A stretch of DNA of 57,483 bases from DATLBA01 sp035527275 (GCA_035527275.1 DATLBA010000059.1:1-57483); one strand, 5' to 3'. Shown: positions 1 through 9,043, counted from the stretch's first letter. A program made the numbers and translations. The notes: generated by a model not told the origin, from the sequence alone.

Positions 1-1
1 G

Positions 2-979
2 GGCAGAAACCCGCTACACTCCGCCGCCGGGTTGGGGCGCAAAGATGTATGTGAAGTTCTTCTTGACGGCGGCGCCGACCCTCTGGCTTCGGACCCGGTC
101 GACGGCACGACTCCTTTACATACGGCCGCAGGACAGGGCCAAGCCGAGGTCGTGGAATTGCTCCTTGCTCGTGGAGCCGACCCGAATGCCAAAATGGTCG
201 GCGGCCTCACCCCCCTCCATGCCGCCGCAGCGAGCGGGAGGGAGGAGACGGTGGAGGCGCTGTGTCGCGCTGGTGCGACGGTTGATGCACGAACCAATCT
301 CGGGTTGACGCCTCTCGCCATGGCTCAAAACGCCGCTGTCGCACGCCGTCTCATTGAGCACGGGGCCGACGTGAACGCCAGGCTTCCTAATCTCGGCGTA
401 ACGGTGCTGCATCTTGTCGCCGGCGACCCGGGGCGCAAAGACGTTTGCGCCGTTCTGCTTGACCACGGCGCCGACTTGAACGCGGGCGATCCTCGGGCCG
501 GAATCACGCCATTGCATGAGGCCGCATGGCGCGGTCACGCCGATGTCGTGAAATTGTTTATCGATCGGGGCGCCGACCCCAACGCGATGACAAGCGGTGC
601 CCGCGGCGAGAGGGCACCCTTGCACTTCGCAGCGGCTGATGGCCACGAGGACGTGGTGCGCGTCCTTCTCGCCGCAGGCGCCGACGTTAACGTAAAAGAC
701 GACCGGGAGAAGACTCCTTTACACAAAGCGGCGGAGAACGGGAAAGCAGGGGTGGTGCGCATCCTTCTCGCGGCAGGTGCCGACGTTAACGTGAAAGACG
801 ACCGGGAGAGGACTCCTTTACACGAAGCGGCGGAGAACGGGAAAGCAGGGGTGGTGCGCCTGCTCCTGGCCCACGGGGCAAACCGGGACGCAACGAACTG
901 GTACGGCCAGACCCCGCTTGACGTGGCCGTCGAGGCCGAGCAGGAAGAGGTGGTTCGTATTCTTCGTCCCGAGAGTTGA
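2..979 (+). CDS. Ankyrin-repeat protein, 5' end outside window
   Basis: The frame is open from base 2 and already reads a TPLH-type ankyrin helix, so the true start lies outside the window; an internal TTG at 32 is not the start. About nine ankyrin units follow, each with the usual xTPLHxAA...VVxLLLxxGADxN pattern, running to a TGA at 977-979. Ankyrin arrays bind proteins; no catalytic domain or membrane segment is visible in this part. Two consecutive units (about 661-759 and 760-858) are nearly identical at DNA level with a 99-bp period, which suggests recent repeat expansion. The partner cannot be inferred. The fold call is firm and the function unknown. Confidence 0.9.
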   Translation, partial: GRNPLHSAAGLGRKDVCEVLLDGGADPLASDPVDGTTPLHTAAGQGQAEVVELLLARGADPNAKMVGGLTPLHAAAASGREETVEALCRAGATVDARTNLGLTPLAMAQNAAVARRLIEHGADVNARLPNLGVTVLHLVAGDPGRKDVCAVLLDHGADLNAGDPRAGITPLHEAAWRGHADVVKLFIDRGADPNAMTSGARGERAPLHFAAADGHEDVVRVLLAAGADVNVKDDREKTPLHKAAENGKAGVVRILLAAGADVNVKDDRERTPLHEAAENGKAGVVRLLLAHGANRDATNWYGQTPLDVAVEAEQEEVVRILRPES

Positions 980-1068
980 TAGAACCTGTGCAACGCCCCT
1001 GCCATTTTGGCAGTCTGGGGCCGACGGACGCATGGAGCAGGGCCGATGGGAAGGGCCGAAACGTGCAC

Positions 1069-1320
1069 GCGAACGCATCATCGCATCGGCATGCGTAGGG
1101 GACAAAAAGGGGGTTAAAAAGCGCCAATTCGGGCCCAATTCCGCCAAAAACGCGAAAAAAGTCAAAAAAGGCGCCCGAAAGCGCCTTGCCCATCTTGACA
1201 TTTCGGCTCTCAAATCCCCTTGGCGCTAGCGCCAGGCCCGATTCGGCCCCCCAAATCGCCCAAATCGGCCCAAATTCCACCCCAAATTGCCCGCCAACAT
1301 ATCAGCCATGCGCAATGTAT
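1069..1320 (-). repeat. Dispersed intergenic repeat, copy A (terminator-bearing)
   Basis: About 252 bp, matching 29221-29473 in opposite orientation at roughly 80 percent identity by eye. Shared landmarks in order (minus strand here) are ATTGCGCATGG, ATATGTTGGCGGGC, a TGGCGCTAGCGC palindrome, AAGATGGGCAAGGCGC, GAATTGGGCCCGAATTGGCG and CCCCTACGCATGCCGATGCG. It encodes nothing obvious and is richer in A/T tracts than its surroundings. It lies downstream of the MFS gene in the same reading direction. Confidence 0.8.
1164..1187 (-). terminator. Rho-independent terminator inside repeat copy A
   Basis: On the minus strand a perfect 7-bp stem AAGGCGC/GCGCCTT with a TTTCGG loop runs directly into a T tract. 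It could end transcription from nadE and the MFS gene. The second repeat copy keeps a weaker version at 29353-29375. Confidence 0.65.
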
Positions 1321-1443
1321 CCCGCCACCGGCGACTTCGATATTCGCCGTCCGGCGTTCGATATTTCGTATTCGCTGTTCACCTGGCGGCGATGGGCTCA
1401 GCCGTTCGCCACCTAACGCCCGCGCCGATTTCCAGACTTATAC

Positions 1444-1507
1444 CGCTGGGCGATGGGCATGCGGCGGCCGCCGCCGAACGCGCGGCCCATGACCTTCTGG
1501 TCCGGCC
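1444..1507 (-). pseudogene. Detached copy of the nadE 3' end
   Basis: The minus strand encodes KVMGRAFGGGRRMPIAQRY, matching the conserved NadE C-terminus KVTGRAFGVGRRMPIAQRY at 2874-2937, with about 85 percent DNA identity over 64 bp by eye. It begins only a few bases past the MFS stop codon, in no expressed frame of its own. The two nadE tails therefore flank the MFS gene as direct repeats. This may be a relic of insertion at the nadE 3' end or of duplication and loss; the sequence does not decide. Confidence 0.7.
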
Positions 1508-1513
1508 GACGTG

Positions 1514-2836
1514 TTACATTGCGACCGGGCCGGGCGCCTTTCGGCGCGCCCCGAGCAGCATAACCAGCAGCACGCTCGCCAGGGCCGCGCACGCGCCGCC
1601 GAAACCGAACGCCACCGCCGCGCCGAACTCCTGATAGAGAACCCCCAAAAGCAGGCTCGCGGGAAACTTCGCAACGCCCTCGGCAAAGGAATACAGCCCG
1701 TAGGCCGCGCCGCGAACCTCCGGCCGCACGAAGTCCGCCACCACCGCTTTTTCCACGCCCTCGGTGAATCCGTAGAACAGACCATACGCGACGAACAGGC
1801 CCCACACCTGCCAGGCCTCCGTCGCCAAACCGAAGGCAACATAGACGGCGGCATAAACCGCCCAACCGATTGCCAGCGTCTTGGCGCGGCCGATTTTGTC
1901 GGCCATGATGCCGCCGGGCAGAGTGAAGATCATCTTCGCCAGCGACAGGACAAGGAACATGAGCGGCAGTTGCCAGGGGAAGGACCAGTTGGTCGCCATC
2001 TCGACCCGCTGCGATTCGGTCAGGCCAATCGGGTACTTGAGGATCTCCCCGGCGCGCAGGATAAGGAACATGTCGGACGAGTTGCCCAGGGCGAAGATCA
2101 GAAGCGCCGCGAGGAAAAACCAGAACCGCCGGTCGTAGCCGGCCCCAAAACCGAGCCGCACGCCGCCCGATCTCGGCATGGCCTTCTCGCGGACAAAGAC
2201 GGCCACCACCAGGACGGCCAGCGCCGCCGGAATCGCCGCCAGCACGTACATGAAGCGAAATACGTCGGCTGGCTCCTTGTTGCCGAGCGACTTGAAATAC
2301 GGAAACAGAAACGCGACGAGCGCCGTCCCGGTCACCAACCCGATCACCGCCCCGCCGTGGTCCATCATGCGATGTAATGCGAACGCCTTGCCGCGGTTCT
2401 CCTCGGTGACGGCGGCGGCGACGAGGGCGTCACGCGGTGCGGTGCGAACCCCTTTGCCCACGCGTTCAAAACCCCAAAGACCGAGGACGTGCCACGGGGC
2501 GGCCGCCAGCGCAAGCACCGGCTTAACAACCGTGGAAATGCCGTAGCCCAAAGCCACCAGGACCTTGCGTCGCCCGATGCGGTCCGAGAACCAGCCGCTG
2601 ACGAGTTTCAGGAGGCTCGCCAGGCTTTCCCTCAGGCCTTCGACGACGCCGACCCAGACCGCCCCACCGCCCAGAAGCGCGATGAAGAACGGCACCGTCC
2701 ACATTATCATCTCACTCGAGGCGTCCGTCAGAAGCGAGACGATGCCCAAAACAAGGACGTTTCGCGGAAGGGAGGCCCTGAGTTGCTTGGCGAGGCCTTG
2801 GGCCTTGGAAGACTCGTCAGGGGGCTTCACACTCAC
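1514..2836 (-). CDS. MFS transporter
   Basis: A 440-residue integral membrane protein with about 12 hydrophobic segments. The cytoplasmic loop between helices 2 and 3 carries the MFS signature (SGWFSDRIGRRK, near residues 81-92), and a related loop ADKIGRAK lies in the second half. The family moves small solutes by proton-coupled antiport or symport; the substrate is not readable. The start is GTG at 2836, preceded by GAGGTG. The gene follows nadE on the same strand after 16 bp and may be co-transcribed. It is bracketed by two copies of the nadE 3' end, so it may be a later arrival. Confidence 0.85.
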   Translation of the reverse strand: MSVKPPDESSKAQGLAKQLRASLPRNVLVLGIVSLLTDASSEMIMWTVPFFIALLGGGAVWVGVVEGLRESLASLLKLVSGWFSDRIGRRKVLVALGYGISTVVKPVLALAAAPWHVLGLWGFERVGKGVRTAPRDALVAAAVTEENRGKAFALHRMMDHGGAVIGLVTGTALVAFLFPYFKSLGNKEPADVFRFMYVLAAIPAALAVLVVAVFVREKAMPRSGGVRLGFGAGYDRRFWFFLAALLIFALGNSSDMFLILRAGEILKYPIGLTESQRVEMATNWSFPWQLPLMFLVLSLAKMIFTLPGGIMADKIGRAKTLAIGWAVYAAVYVAFGLATEAWQVWGLFVAYGLFYGFTEGVEKAVVADFVRPEVRGAAYGLYSFAEGVAKFPASLLLGVLYQEFGAAVAFGFGGACAALASVLLVMLLGARRKAPGPVAM

Positions 2837-2852
2837 CGAGCACCTCGGCCTG

Positions 2853-4505
2853 CTAACGGCTGTTCGGCTCGTAGCGTTGGGCGATGGGCATGCGGCGGCC
2901 GACGCCGAAGGCGCGGCCCGTGACCTTCAGGCCCGGCGCGGCCTGGGCGCGCTTGTATTCGTTCCGGTCCACCATCCGGATGACCTGCCTCACAACGTCC
3001 GGGTCGAACCCCGCCTCGACGATTTCGTTGCGCGACCGCTCTTCGCGGACGTAAAGATCGAGGATGCGGTCGAGGACGTCGTACGGCGGAAGCGTGTCCT
3101 GGTCCGTCTGGTTGGACGTCAGTTCCGCCGAGGGTGCCTTGGTGAAAACGCGCTCTGGAATCGGCGGCGTCGAGGCCGACGCGTTGATGTGGCGCGCCAG
3201 TTCATAGACGAACGTCTTCGGCACGTCGCTGATGGCCGCCAGCCCGCCCGCCATGTCGCCGTAGAGCGTGCAGTACCCGACCGCCAGTTCGCTCTTGTTG
3301 CCCGTCGAAAGGACCAGGTAGCCGAACTTGTTCGAAAGGGCCATCAGGACCGTGCCGCGGATGCGGGCCTGGATGTTCTCTTCGGTGGTATTGGGTTCGC
3401 GCCCTTTGAAGGCCTCGGCCAGGGCCGCTTCGAACGCCCGATGCGGACCGCCAATCGGAATCTCAAGTGCCCGAATCCCGAGATTCCCGACAAGCGCGCG
3501 GGCGTCCTCAAGGCTCTCGCGACTCGAATAGCGGCTCGGCATGAAGACACCGACCACGTGCTCCGCACCGACGGCTTCCGCCGCCAGACAGGCGACGAGG
3601 CTCGAATCGATGCCGCCCGACAGGCCGAGCACCGCTTCCTTGAAACCGCACTTGCGCATGTAATCGCGGATGCCGAGCACCAGCGCCCGGCGCAGGGCCT
3701 CAATATCCGAAAGCGGAGAAGGCTTCACCGGTTGACCGTTCGGCACCTGGGCCACCACCAGGTCTTCTTCGAAGGCCTTGAGTTGAGCGAGGATGCGCCC
3801 CGATGCGTCCATGACGAAACTGCCGCCGTCGAAAACCAGTTCGTCGTTGCCGCCGACCTGGTTGACGTACACCACCGGCCGCTTGTATTTCCGGGCCTGG
3901 GTGCGAATCAGGTCCCAGCGTTGGGCGAACTTGCCGATCTGGAACGGCGAGGCGCTCATGTTGACGAGCACCTCGGCCCCCGCCTCGACCAGTTCGGCAA
4001 TGGGGTCGCCGTGGTAAAGCCGCGCCACGGGGCCGGCCTGGGCCTGGGTCCAGATGTCCTCGCAGATGGAAAGCCCCAGCCTGAGGCCGCGGAATTCGGC
4101 CACCGTGGGCCCCGCGCCGGGCTCGAAATACCGCGTCTCGTCAAAGACGTCATACGTGGGGAGCAGAGACTTATGTTTCGTGGCGAGAACCCGGCCGTCG
4201 GCGACGAGCGCGGCCGCGTTGTGGAGCAGCCGCCCGCGAGCCCCCCCCGCGCGGTCCACGAAACCGACCAGAAGCCCCGTCGGCCCCACGTCGCCGACCA
4301 GGCGCTCGAAAGCGGTGAGGTTGTCCGTGACGAACCGCGGTTTCAGGAGCAGGTCTCGGGGCGGATAGCCCACCAGCGACAGTTCGGGCGTCACGACCAA
4401 ATCCGCGCCACCGTCCACGGCGCGCCGGTAGGCATCGAGGATTCGCCGCCGGTTCCCGTCGATATCGCCGATCGTCGGATTGAGTTGAGCCAGCGCGATT
4501 TTCAC
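2853..4505 (-). CDS. nadE: Glutamine-dependent NAD+ synthetase
   Basis: Final step of NAD synthesis: deamido-NAD + ATP + glutamine to NAD. About 550 residues, the length of the two-domain glutamine-using form. The N-terminal nitrilase-type amidase shows the Glu (TPELSLVGYPP), Lys (KHKSLLPTYD) and Cys (GLSICEDIW) triad; the C-terminal synthetase has the pyrophosphate loop LSGGIDSSL and ends KVTGRAFGVGRRMPIAQRY. GTG at 4505 (reading VKIALAQLNP) fits family N-termini better than an in-frame TTG at 4514; no strong ribosome site marks either. A copy of its tail sits 1.4 kb further on, past the MFS gene. Confidence 0.95.
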   Translation of the reverse strand: MKIALAQLNPTIGDIDGNRRRILDAYRRAVDGGADLVVTPELSLVGYPPRDLLLKPRFVTDNLTAFERLVGDVGPTGLLVGFVDRAGGARGRLLHNAAALVADGRVLATKHKSLLPTYDVFDETRYFEPGAGPTVAEFRGLRLGLSICEDIWTQAQAGPVARLYHGDPIAELVEAGAEVLVNMSASPFQIGKFAQRWDLIRTQARKYKRPVVYVNQVGGNDELVFDGGSFVMDASGRILAQLKAFEEDLVVAQVPNGQPVKPSPLSDIEALRRALVLGIRDYMRKCGFKEAVLGLSGGIDSSLVACLAAEAVGAEHVVGVFMPSRYSSRESLEDARALVGNLGIRALEIPIGGPHRAFEAALAEAFKGREPNTTEENIQARIRGTVLMALSNKFGYLVLSTGNKSELAVGYCTLYGDMAGGLAAISDVPKTFVYELARHINASASTPPIPERVFTKAPSAELTSNQTDQDTLPPYDVLDRILDLYVREERSRNEIVEAGFDPDVVRQVIRMVDRNEYKRAQAAPGLKVTGRAFGVGRRMPIAQRYEPNSR

Positions 4506-4812
4506 GGCCGCCAAATTAGGGCATCCCCGCCTCCAACGCCACTGAAAATCGGCTTACACGGGCGGCATCCGCACTTCAACGCTTGCCATCCGCCGCCGGC
4601 ACCGATAGGATGCCTACGCGCTGGGCCGGGGCCGCTGAAGTAGCCCGGTCTGACCCCCTCCGCAAAGGCCCCCTTCCGAAACTGAATTTCGTTGCGGGAA
4701 ATGGGGACTTGTGTTAACCTAAGGGGCCTGGGCGAGGAACCGCCGGCCGTTTGCGCAACCAACGGAAAATAAAGAGGTTACGCGTTTCCGTTCCGGCCCA
4801 AGGAGCCGCAAA
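4506..4812. other. Divergent nadE/gyrA intergenic region
   Basis: About 300 bp between divergent genes. A weak promoter-like match toward gyrA is TTGCGG (4692-4697), 17 bp, TAACCT (4715-4720). The ribosome site AAGGAG lies just before the gyrA GTG. No other signal was recognised. Confidence 0.35.
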
Positions 4813-7344
4813 GTGAGCCGACTCGGAGCACAGGAAAACATCGAAGAACTCCTCATCGAAGAAGAGATGAAGGACGCGTATCTGACGTACGCGATGAGCG
4901 TTATCGTCAGCCGCGCTCTGCCCGACGCCAGGGACGGCCTCAAGCCCAGCCAGCGGCGAATCCTCGTCGCGATGAACGACCTAAACCTCGGCCCCCGCAG
5001 CCACTACCGCAAGTGCGCGAAGATCTGCGGTGACACGTCCGGCAACTATCACCCGCACGGCTCGGACATCGTGTATCCGACCCTCGTTCGAATGGCACAG
5101 TCGTTCGCTGCGCGCTATACGCTGGTGGACGGTCAAGGAAACTTCGGCTCGATTGACGGCGACCCGCCTGCGGCGATGCGCTACACCGAAGCGCGTATGA
5201 GCCCGCCGGCGGTGGCGATGCTCGAAGACCTGGAGAAGGCCACCGTCGATTTCCATCCGAACTACGACGAAACGCGCGAAGAGCCGACCGTCCTACCCGG
5301 CATGTTTCCGAACCTCCTGTGCAACGGCTCGAGCGGCATCGCGGTCGGCATGGCGACCAGCATCCCGCCGCACAACGTCACGGAGATCTGCGACGCCGTC
5401 ATTGCGCTTCTCGACAACCCCGACACCACCGTCAAGGACCTTATGAAGATCGTCAAAGGCCCCGACTTCCCGACGGGCGGCCTCATCTGCGGCCGCAAGG
5501 GCATCACCGACGGCTATACCACGGGACGGGGGGCCCTGACGGTCCGCGGCCGCGCTCACGCTGAAACCACGCGCGGCGGCAGGACCAACATCGTCGTCAC
5601 AGAAATTCCCTACGGCACCATCAAGACCCGCATCATCGAGCGCATTGCCGAATGCGTCAAGACCGGCGCCCTTACCGGCATCGCCGACATCCGCGACGAA
5701 TCCGACCGCGAAGGGATGCGGCTGGTCGTCGAATTGAAGCGCGGCGAGGACGAACACGTTATCCTCAACAAACTTTACCGCCACACGCCGCTTCAGTCTT
5801 CGTTTTCGATCATCAACATCGCGCTGGACAAGGGCCGCCCGCGCACCATGAACCTCAAGGACATCCTGGTGGCCTACAAGAACCACCGGATCGAGGTCAT
5901 TCGCCGTCGGACCGTGTATCTCCTGAAGAAGGCCCGAGCCCGCGAGCACATCCTGTTCGGCCTCCTCTACGCCGTCGCCAACATCGACGAGGTGATCGAG
6001 ATCATCAAGAAGAGCCCGGATGTGCCGACCGCCAAGAAGCGCCTGATGGAAAAAGCGTGGCGGTTCCGCCTGACGAGCCTGCCCGGCAAGTCCACCAGCA
6101 AGGCGAACAGACTCCTCTCAGCCGCCACGAAAGACTCTCTGAATCTCTCCGGCGCCCAGGCCGACGCCATGTTAGGGATGCGGCTCCAGCAGTTGACGGG
6201 CCTGGAGGTGGCGAAACTGCGGGACGAGTGGGTCAGGGTGCGCGGGCAGATCGAAGAATACGAGGCAATCCTGGGCCGGGAGCGGCTCATTCTGAACATC
6301 ATCGCCGAGGACCTTTATGAAATTAAGGAGAAGTTCGGCGACGCGCGGCGAACGGAGATCGTCGGCGAGGTCGGCGACTTCCAGATTGAGGACCTCGTCG
6401 CCGAGGAAAACTGCGTCGTCACAATGAGTCACGAAGGTTACATCAAGCGCATCCCGCTCACCAGTTACCGCCGACAGGGCCGCGGCGGCAAAGGCGTCAT
6501 CGGCTCGACCGCCAAAGAGGGCGACTTCATCGAACACATGTTCGTCGCCTCGACCCACGACTACATCCTGTTCTTCACGAACATGGGCCAGTGTTACTGG
6601 CAGCGGGTTTACGACATCCCACAGATGTCGCGCCAGTCCAAAGGCCGCGCCATCGTCAACCTGCTCCAGATGCGCCCGGGCGAGCGGGTCGCCTCCTTCA
6701 TCCCCGTCCGCGAGTTCGACGACAAGCGCAGCCTTGTCTTCGCGTCCCGCCACTGGGCCGTCAAGAAGACGGCGCTGGCGGCCTTCAGCCACCCACGCAG
6801 GGGTGGCATCGTCGCCCTGAAGTTGGCAAAGGGCGACGCGCTGATCGGCGTCGCTCTGTCCCACGGAAACGATGAAATCGTCCTCGGGACGCGGGACGGA
6901 ATGGCCATCCGCTTCAAGGAAAGCGACGTCCGCAGCATGGGGCGAACGGCTGCGGGCGTGCGCGGCATCCGCCTGAAGAAAAACGACGAGGTCGTCGGCA
7001 TGACACTCGTGGACCCGCACGCCACACTGCTAACCGTCTGTGAAAACGGTTATGGAAAACGGACGGAGTTCTCCGAATACCGAACGCAGGGTCGCGGCGG
7101 CAAGGGCATCATCAGCATCCGAACGTCGAAGCGCAACGGCAAAGTCGTCGCCATGATGACCGTCCGCGACGGCGACGAGTTGATGATGATCACGCGGCAG
7201 GGCCAGATCGTGCGGATCGGCATCGACGACGAGAGCATCCGACCCATCGGCCGCGCCACCCAGGGCGTCCGCGTCATCCGCCTCGGCGATCAGGACAAAG
7301 TCGTCGCCGTCGCCCGCGTCGCCAAGGAAGAAGAGGCAAAGTAG
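4813..7344 (+). CDS. gyrA: DNA gyrase subunit A (type IIA topoisomerase)
   Basis: Breaks and rejoins DNA for supercoil control together with GyrB, which is not in this window. 843 residues. The catalytic tyrosine is Y124 in AMRYTE. The C-terminal beta-pinwheel carries a GyrA box QGRGGKG, and a second copy of the motif occurs near residue 757, which favours GyrA over ParC. Start is GTG at 4813 behind AAGGAG at 8 nt. The quinolone-resistance loop reads HGSDIVYP where E. coli has HGDSAVYD, so the positions equal to S83 and D87 are D85 and P89. A planctomycete GyrA/ParC paralogue cannot be excluded. Confidence 0.93.
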   Translation: MSRLGAQENIEELLIEEEMKDAYLTYAMSVIVSRALPDARDGLKPSQRRILVAMNDLNLGPRSHYRKCAKICGDTSGNYHPHGSDIVYPTLVRMAQSFAARYTLVDGQGNFGSIDGDPPAAMRYTEARMSPPAVAMLEDLEKATVDFHPNYDETREEPTVLPGMFPNLLCNGSSGIAVGMATSIPPHNVTEICDAVIALLDNPDTTVKDLMKIVKGPDFPTGGLICGRKGITDGYTTGRGALTVRGRAHAETTRGGRTNIVVTEIPYGTIKTRIIERIAECVKTGALTGIADIRDESDREGMRLVVELKRGEDEHVILNKLYRHTPLQSSFSIINIALDKGRPRTMNLKDILVAYKNHRIEVIRRRTVYLLKKARAREHILFGLLYAVANIDEVIEIIKKSPDVPTAKKRLMEKAWRFRLTSLPGKSTSKANRLLSAATKDSLNLSGAQADAMLGMRLQQLTGLEVAKLRDEWVRVRGQIEEYEAILGRERLILNIIAEDLYEIKEKFGDARRTEIVGEVGDFQIEDLVAEENCVVTMSHEGYIKRIPLTSYRRQGRGGKGVIGSTAKEGDFIEHMFVASTHDYILFFTNMGQCYWQRVYDIPQMSRQSKGRAIVNLLQMRPGERVASFIPVREFDDKRSLVFASRHWAVKKTALAAFSHPRRGGIVALKLAKGDALIGVALSHGNDEIVLGTRDGMAIRFKESDVRSMGRTAAGVRGIRLKKNDEVVGMTLVDPHATLLTVCENGYGKRTEFSEYRTQGRGGKGIISIRTSKRNGKVVAMMTVRDGDELMMITRQGQIVRIGIDDESIRPIGRATQGVRVIRLGDQDKVVAVARVAKEEEAK

Positions 7345-7355
7345 GCTTCCCTGGC

Positions 7356-8060
7356 TCAATCGTCCCGCTCACTGCGGCGGCCGACCACGTGCAACCGGCC
7401 GCGCTCGGCTTCCAGCCGCTCGAGGCGAATGCCGAGTTTCTTACCCTCCAGCGCGACCGGCTCCCCTTCCATGGCGCCCAGCGCAGCGCGCCAAAGGACC
7501 AAGTTCGTTCCGCGGCTTCCCTTCGCCTCAAGCCGTTCAAGGTGGGCCCGCAGCGATTGGGTAAGACGCCTCGACAGACCCACGGGCAGTGGCAGGAGCC
7601 CCGCGCGCATGCCGACCGGTTCCATCCGGAGTCGGCCGTCTTCCGTCACCAAAAGGCTGAAGTGCTGAGAAACCACCAGCGACGACAGGCCGCGACCCAT
7701 CCGCGTCGCGAGGACCAGCCGACCGGGCTCAAAACCGATGCGCAGACCGGCAAGGGCGGCCGGCAGACGGTCTCCCCTCGCCCGCCGCTCCTCAAGGAAC
7801 CTCACGAGCCGCGCGCTCGCCATCTCCTCGGTGATTACCACGTCCAGGCGCGTCCCGCCGCTCTTATCCAGTAAGACATTCCCGACCCCGTTGACCACTT
7901 CCTTGTTGAAACGGTCGGCGCCCGGGTGGTCGGCGCCCACACGGGCGGTGCGGCTGTAAACGTCCGGCGCCGTCTTGACGAGCGCGGCAGCGATCAGCAG
8001 CGCGGCCAGCGCGGCAGCGCCGAGGGCACTCACGGTGCGTTTGCGGGATTTGCTCCACAT
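7356..8060 (-). CDS. Membrane-anchored protein of unknown function
   Basis: About 234 residues from the ATG at 8060 (MWSKSRKRTV); an upstream start at 8096 would add 12 residues but looks less natural. Basic N-terminus, one membrane helix or uncleaved signal (ALGAAALAALLIAAALV), then a soluble region of alternating strands with no cysteines. The pattern of a single anchor followed by a beta-rich lipid-binding-like domain recalls bacterial SMP/LmeA-type or DUF2140 proteins, but no diagnostic motif is visible. It converges on gyrA with 11 bp between stops. Confidence 0.6.
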   Translation of the reverse strand: MWSKSRKRTVSALGAAALAALLIAAALVKTAPDVYSRTARVGADHPGADRFNKEVVNGVGNVLLDKSGGTRLDVVITEEMASARLVRFLEERRARGDRLPAALAGLRIGFEPGRLVLATRMGRGLSSLVVSQHFSLLVTEDGRLRMEPVGMRAGLLPLPVGLSRRLTQSLRAHLERLEAKGSRGTNLVLWRAALGAMEGEPVALEGKKLGIRLERLEAERGRLHVVGRRSERDD

Positions 8061-8214
8061 GGCGGCCCTATCTGGTGCCCGACACCTGAAGGTCAAGATG
8101 CCAGGAGACCCGTGGCGGGGTCAAGCCTTTTCGGTTGACCCATCGCGCGGGCCTTTTAGAATGACGAGACGCACAGGGCCGCCCGCCGTCCGGGTTAGTG
8201 CCGAGGAGGTCGCC

Positions 8215-8949
8215 GTGAGCCGAAACGAGGTCCTCGAAGCGGTTCAGGCTATTCTCGCATACCGGTTCAAGAACACCGATCTGCTGGAAAGCGCCCTGAC
8301 GCACGCGAGCATCGCCGAACACCGGCTGGCATCGAACGAGCGGCTGGAGTTTTTCGGAGACGCCATCCTCGGTCTGGTCGTCTGCGAAGAACTTTATAAC
8401 ACCTTCCCCGAATACATGGAGGGGGAACTGACGCGGATTAAGAGCGTCGTCGTCAGCCGTGAAACCTGCGCCCGCGTCGCTACGGACCTCGGCCTGATGG
8501 AATACGTGAGCCTCAGCAAGGGAATTATGGGGTCGGCCGGCCTGCCGCCCAGTCTGCCGGCCTGCGCCTATGAGGCTCTGGTCGGCGCCATTTACCTGGA
8601 CGGTGGATTGGAGGCGGCGCGGCGTTTTGTCCTCGCCCACATGCGCGAGGAGATTGAGCGGGTCGAGGCCGGCGAGCACCGGCCAAACTACAAGTCGCTC
8701 CTCCAGCAGCACGCCCAGCGCGACCTGGGCACCACGCCGCACTACGAAGTGCTGGATGAAAAGGGACCCGACCACGCCAAAGCCTTCGAAGTGGCCGTGG
8801 TGATCCGCGGACGCCGATATCCCGCCGCCTGGGGACCGAGCAAGAAAACCGCCGAACAGCGCGCCGCCATGGAAGCCCTTCGAGTCCTCGGCCAATTGGA
8901 AGCCCAAACCACGCCCGTCGAACCCGAGGACGACGAAAACCAATCCTGA
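8215..8949 (+). CDS. rnc: Ribonuclease III
   Basis: Cuts double-stranded RNA in rRNA maturation and mRNA control. 244 residues from GTG at 8215, chosen because GAGGAGGT sits 5 nt upstream and the length fits the family; the same frame is open further upstream. The RNase III signature NERLEFFGDAIL and the later acidic site AYEALVGAIYLDGG supply the Mg-binding carboxylates. The last ~70 residues are a double-stranded-RNA-binding domain (PNYKSLLQQ...GPSKKTAEQRAAMEAL). It points toward the small ArfA-like gene, with a hairpin between them. Confidence 0.95.
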   Translation: MSRNEVLEAVQAILAYRFKNTDLLESALTHASIAEHRLASNERLEFFGDAILGLVVCEELYNTFPEYMEGELTRIKSVVVSRETCARVATDLGLMEYVSLSKGIMGSAGLPPSLPACAYEALVGAIYLDGGLEAARRFVLAHMREEIERVEAGEHRPNYKSLLQQHAQRDLGTTPHYEVLDEKGPDHAKAFEVAVVIRGRRYPAAWGPSKKTAEQRAAMEALRVLGQLEAQTTPVEPEDDENQS

Positions 8950-8974
8950 AGGGTGTGTTGTGTGGCGGACCGAG

Positions 8975-8994
8975 CCCCGACCGTAAGGTCGGGG
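8975..8994. terminator. Hairpin between rnc and the ArfA-like gene
   Basis: Perfect 8-bp stem CCCCGACC/GGTCGGGG closed by a GTAA (GNRA) loop, placed between convergent stops. There is no T tract on either side, so it may act as an mRNA 3'-end stabiliser or weak terminator. Confidence 0.5.
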
Positions 8995-9043
8995 GTGCGC
9001 TCCAGCGCGGCAACCGTTGCGAAATGCGGACGCACCCGCCGCG

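Larger units (their letters stand above)
980..1513. other. Non-coding stretch: repeat copy A and nadE-tail copy
   Basis: No convincing gene lies here. It holds one copy of a dispersed repeat (1069-1320), a copy of the nadE 3' end (1444-1507), and between them an imperfect inverted repeat around GATATTCGCCG (about 1339-1365). Short open frames in this stretch are low-complexity readings of repeat DNA. Confidence 0.7.

Noticed and set aside
2565..4643. Long plus-strand open frame (692 codons) opposite nadE
   Set aside because: It lies antisense to a fully motif-supported NadE, is Arg/His/Pro-rich, and reflects GC-rich third-position bias.
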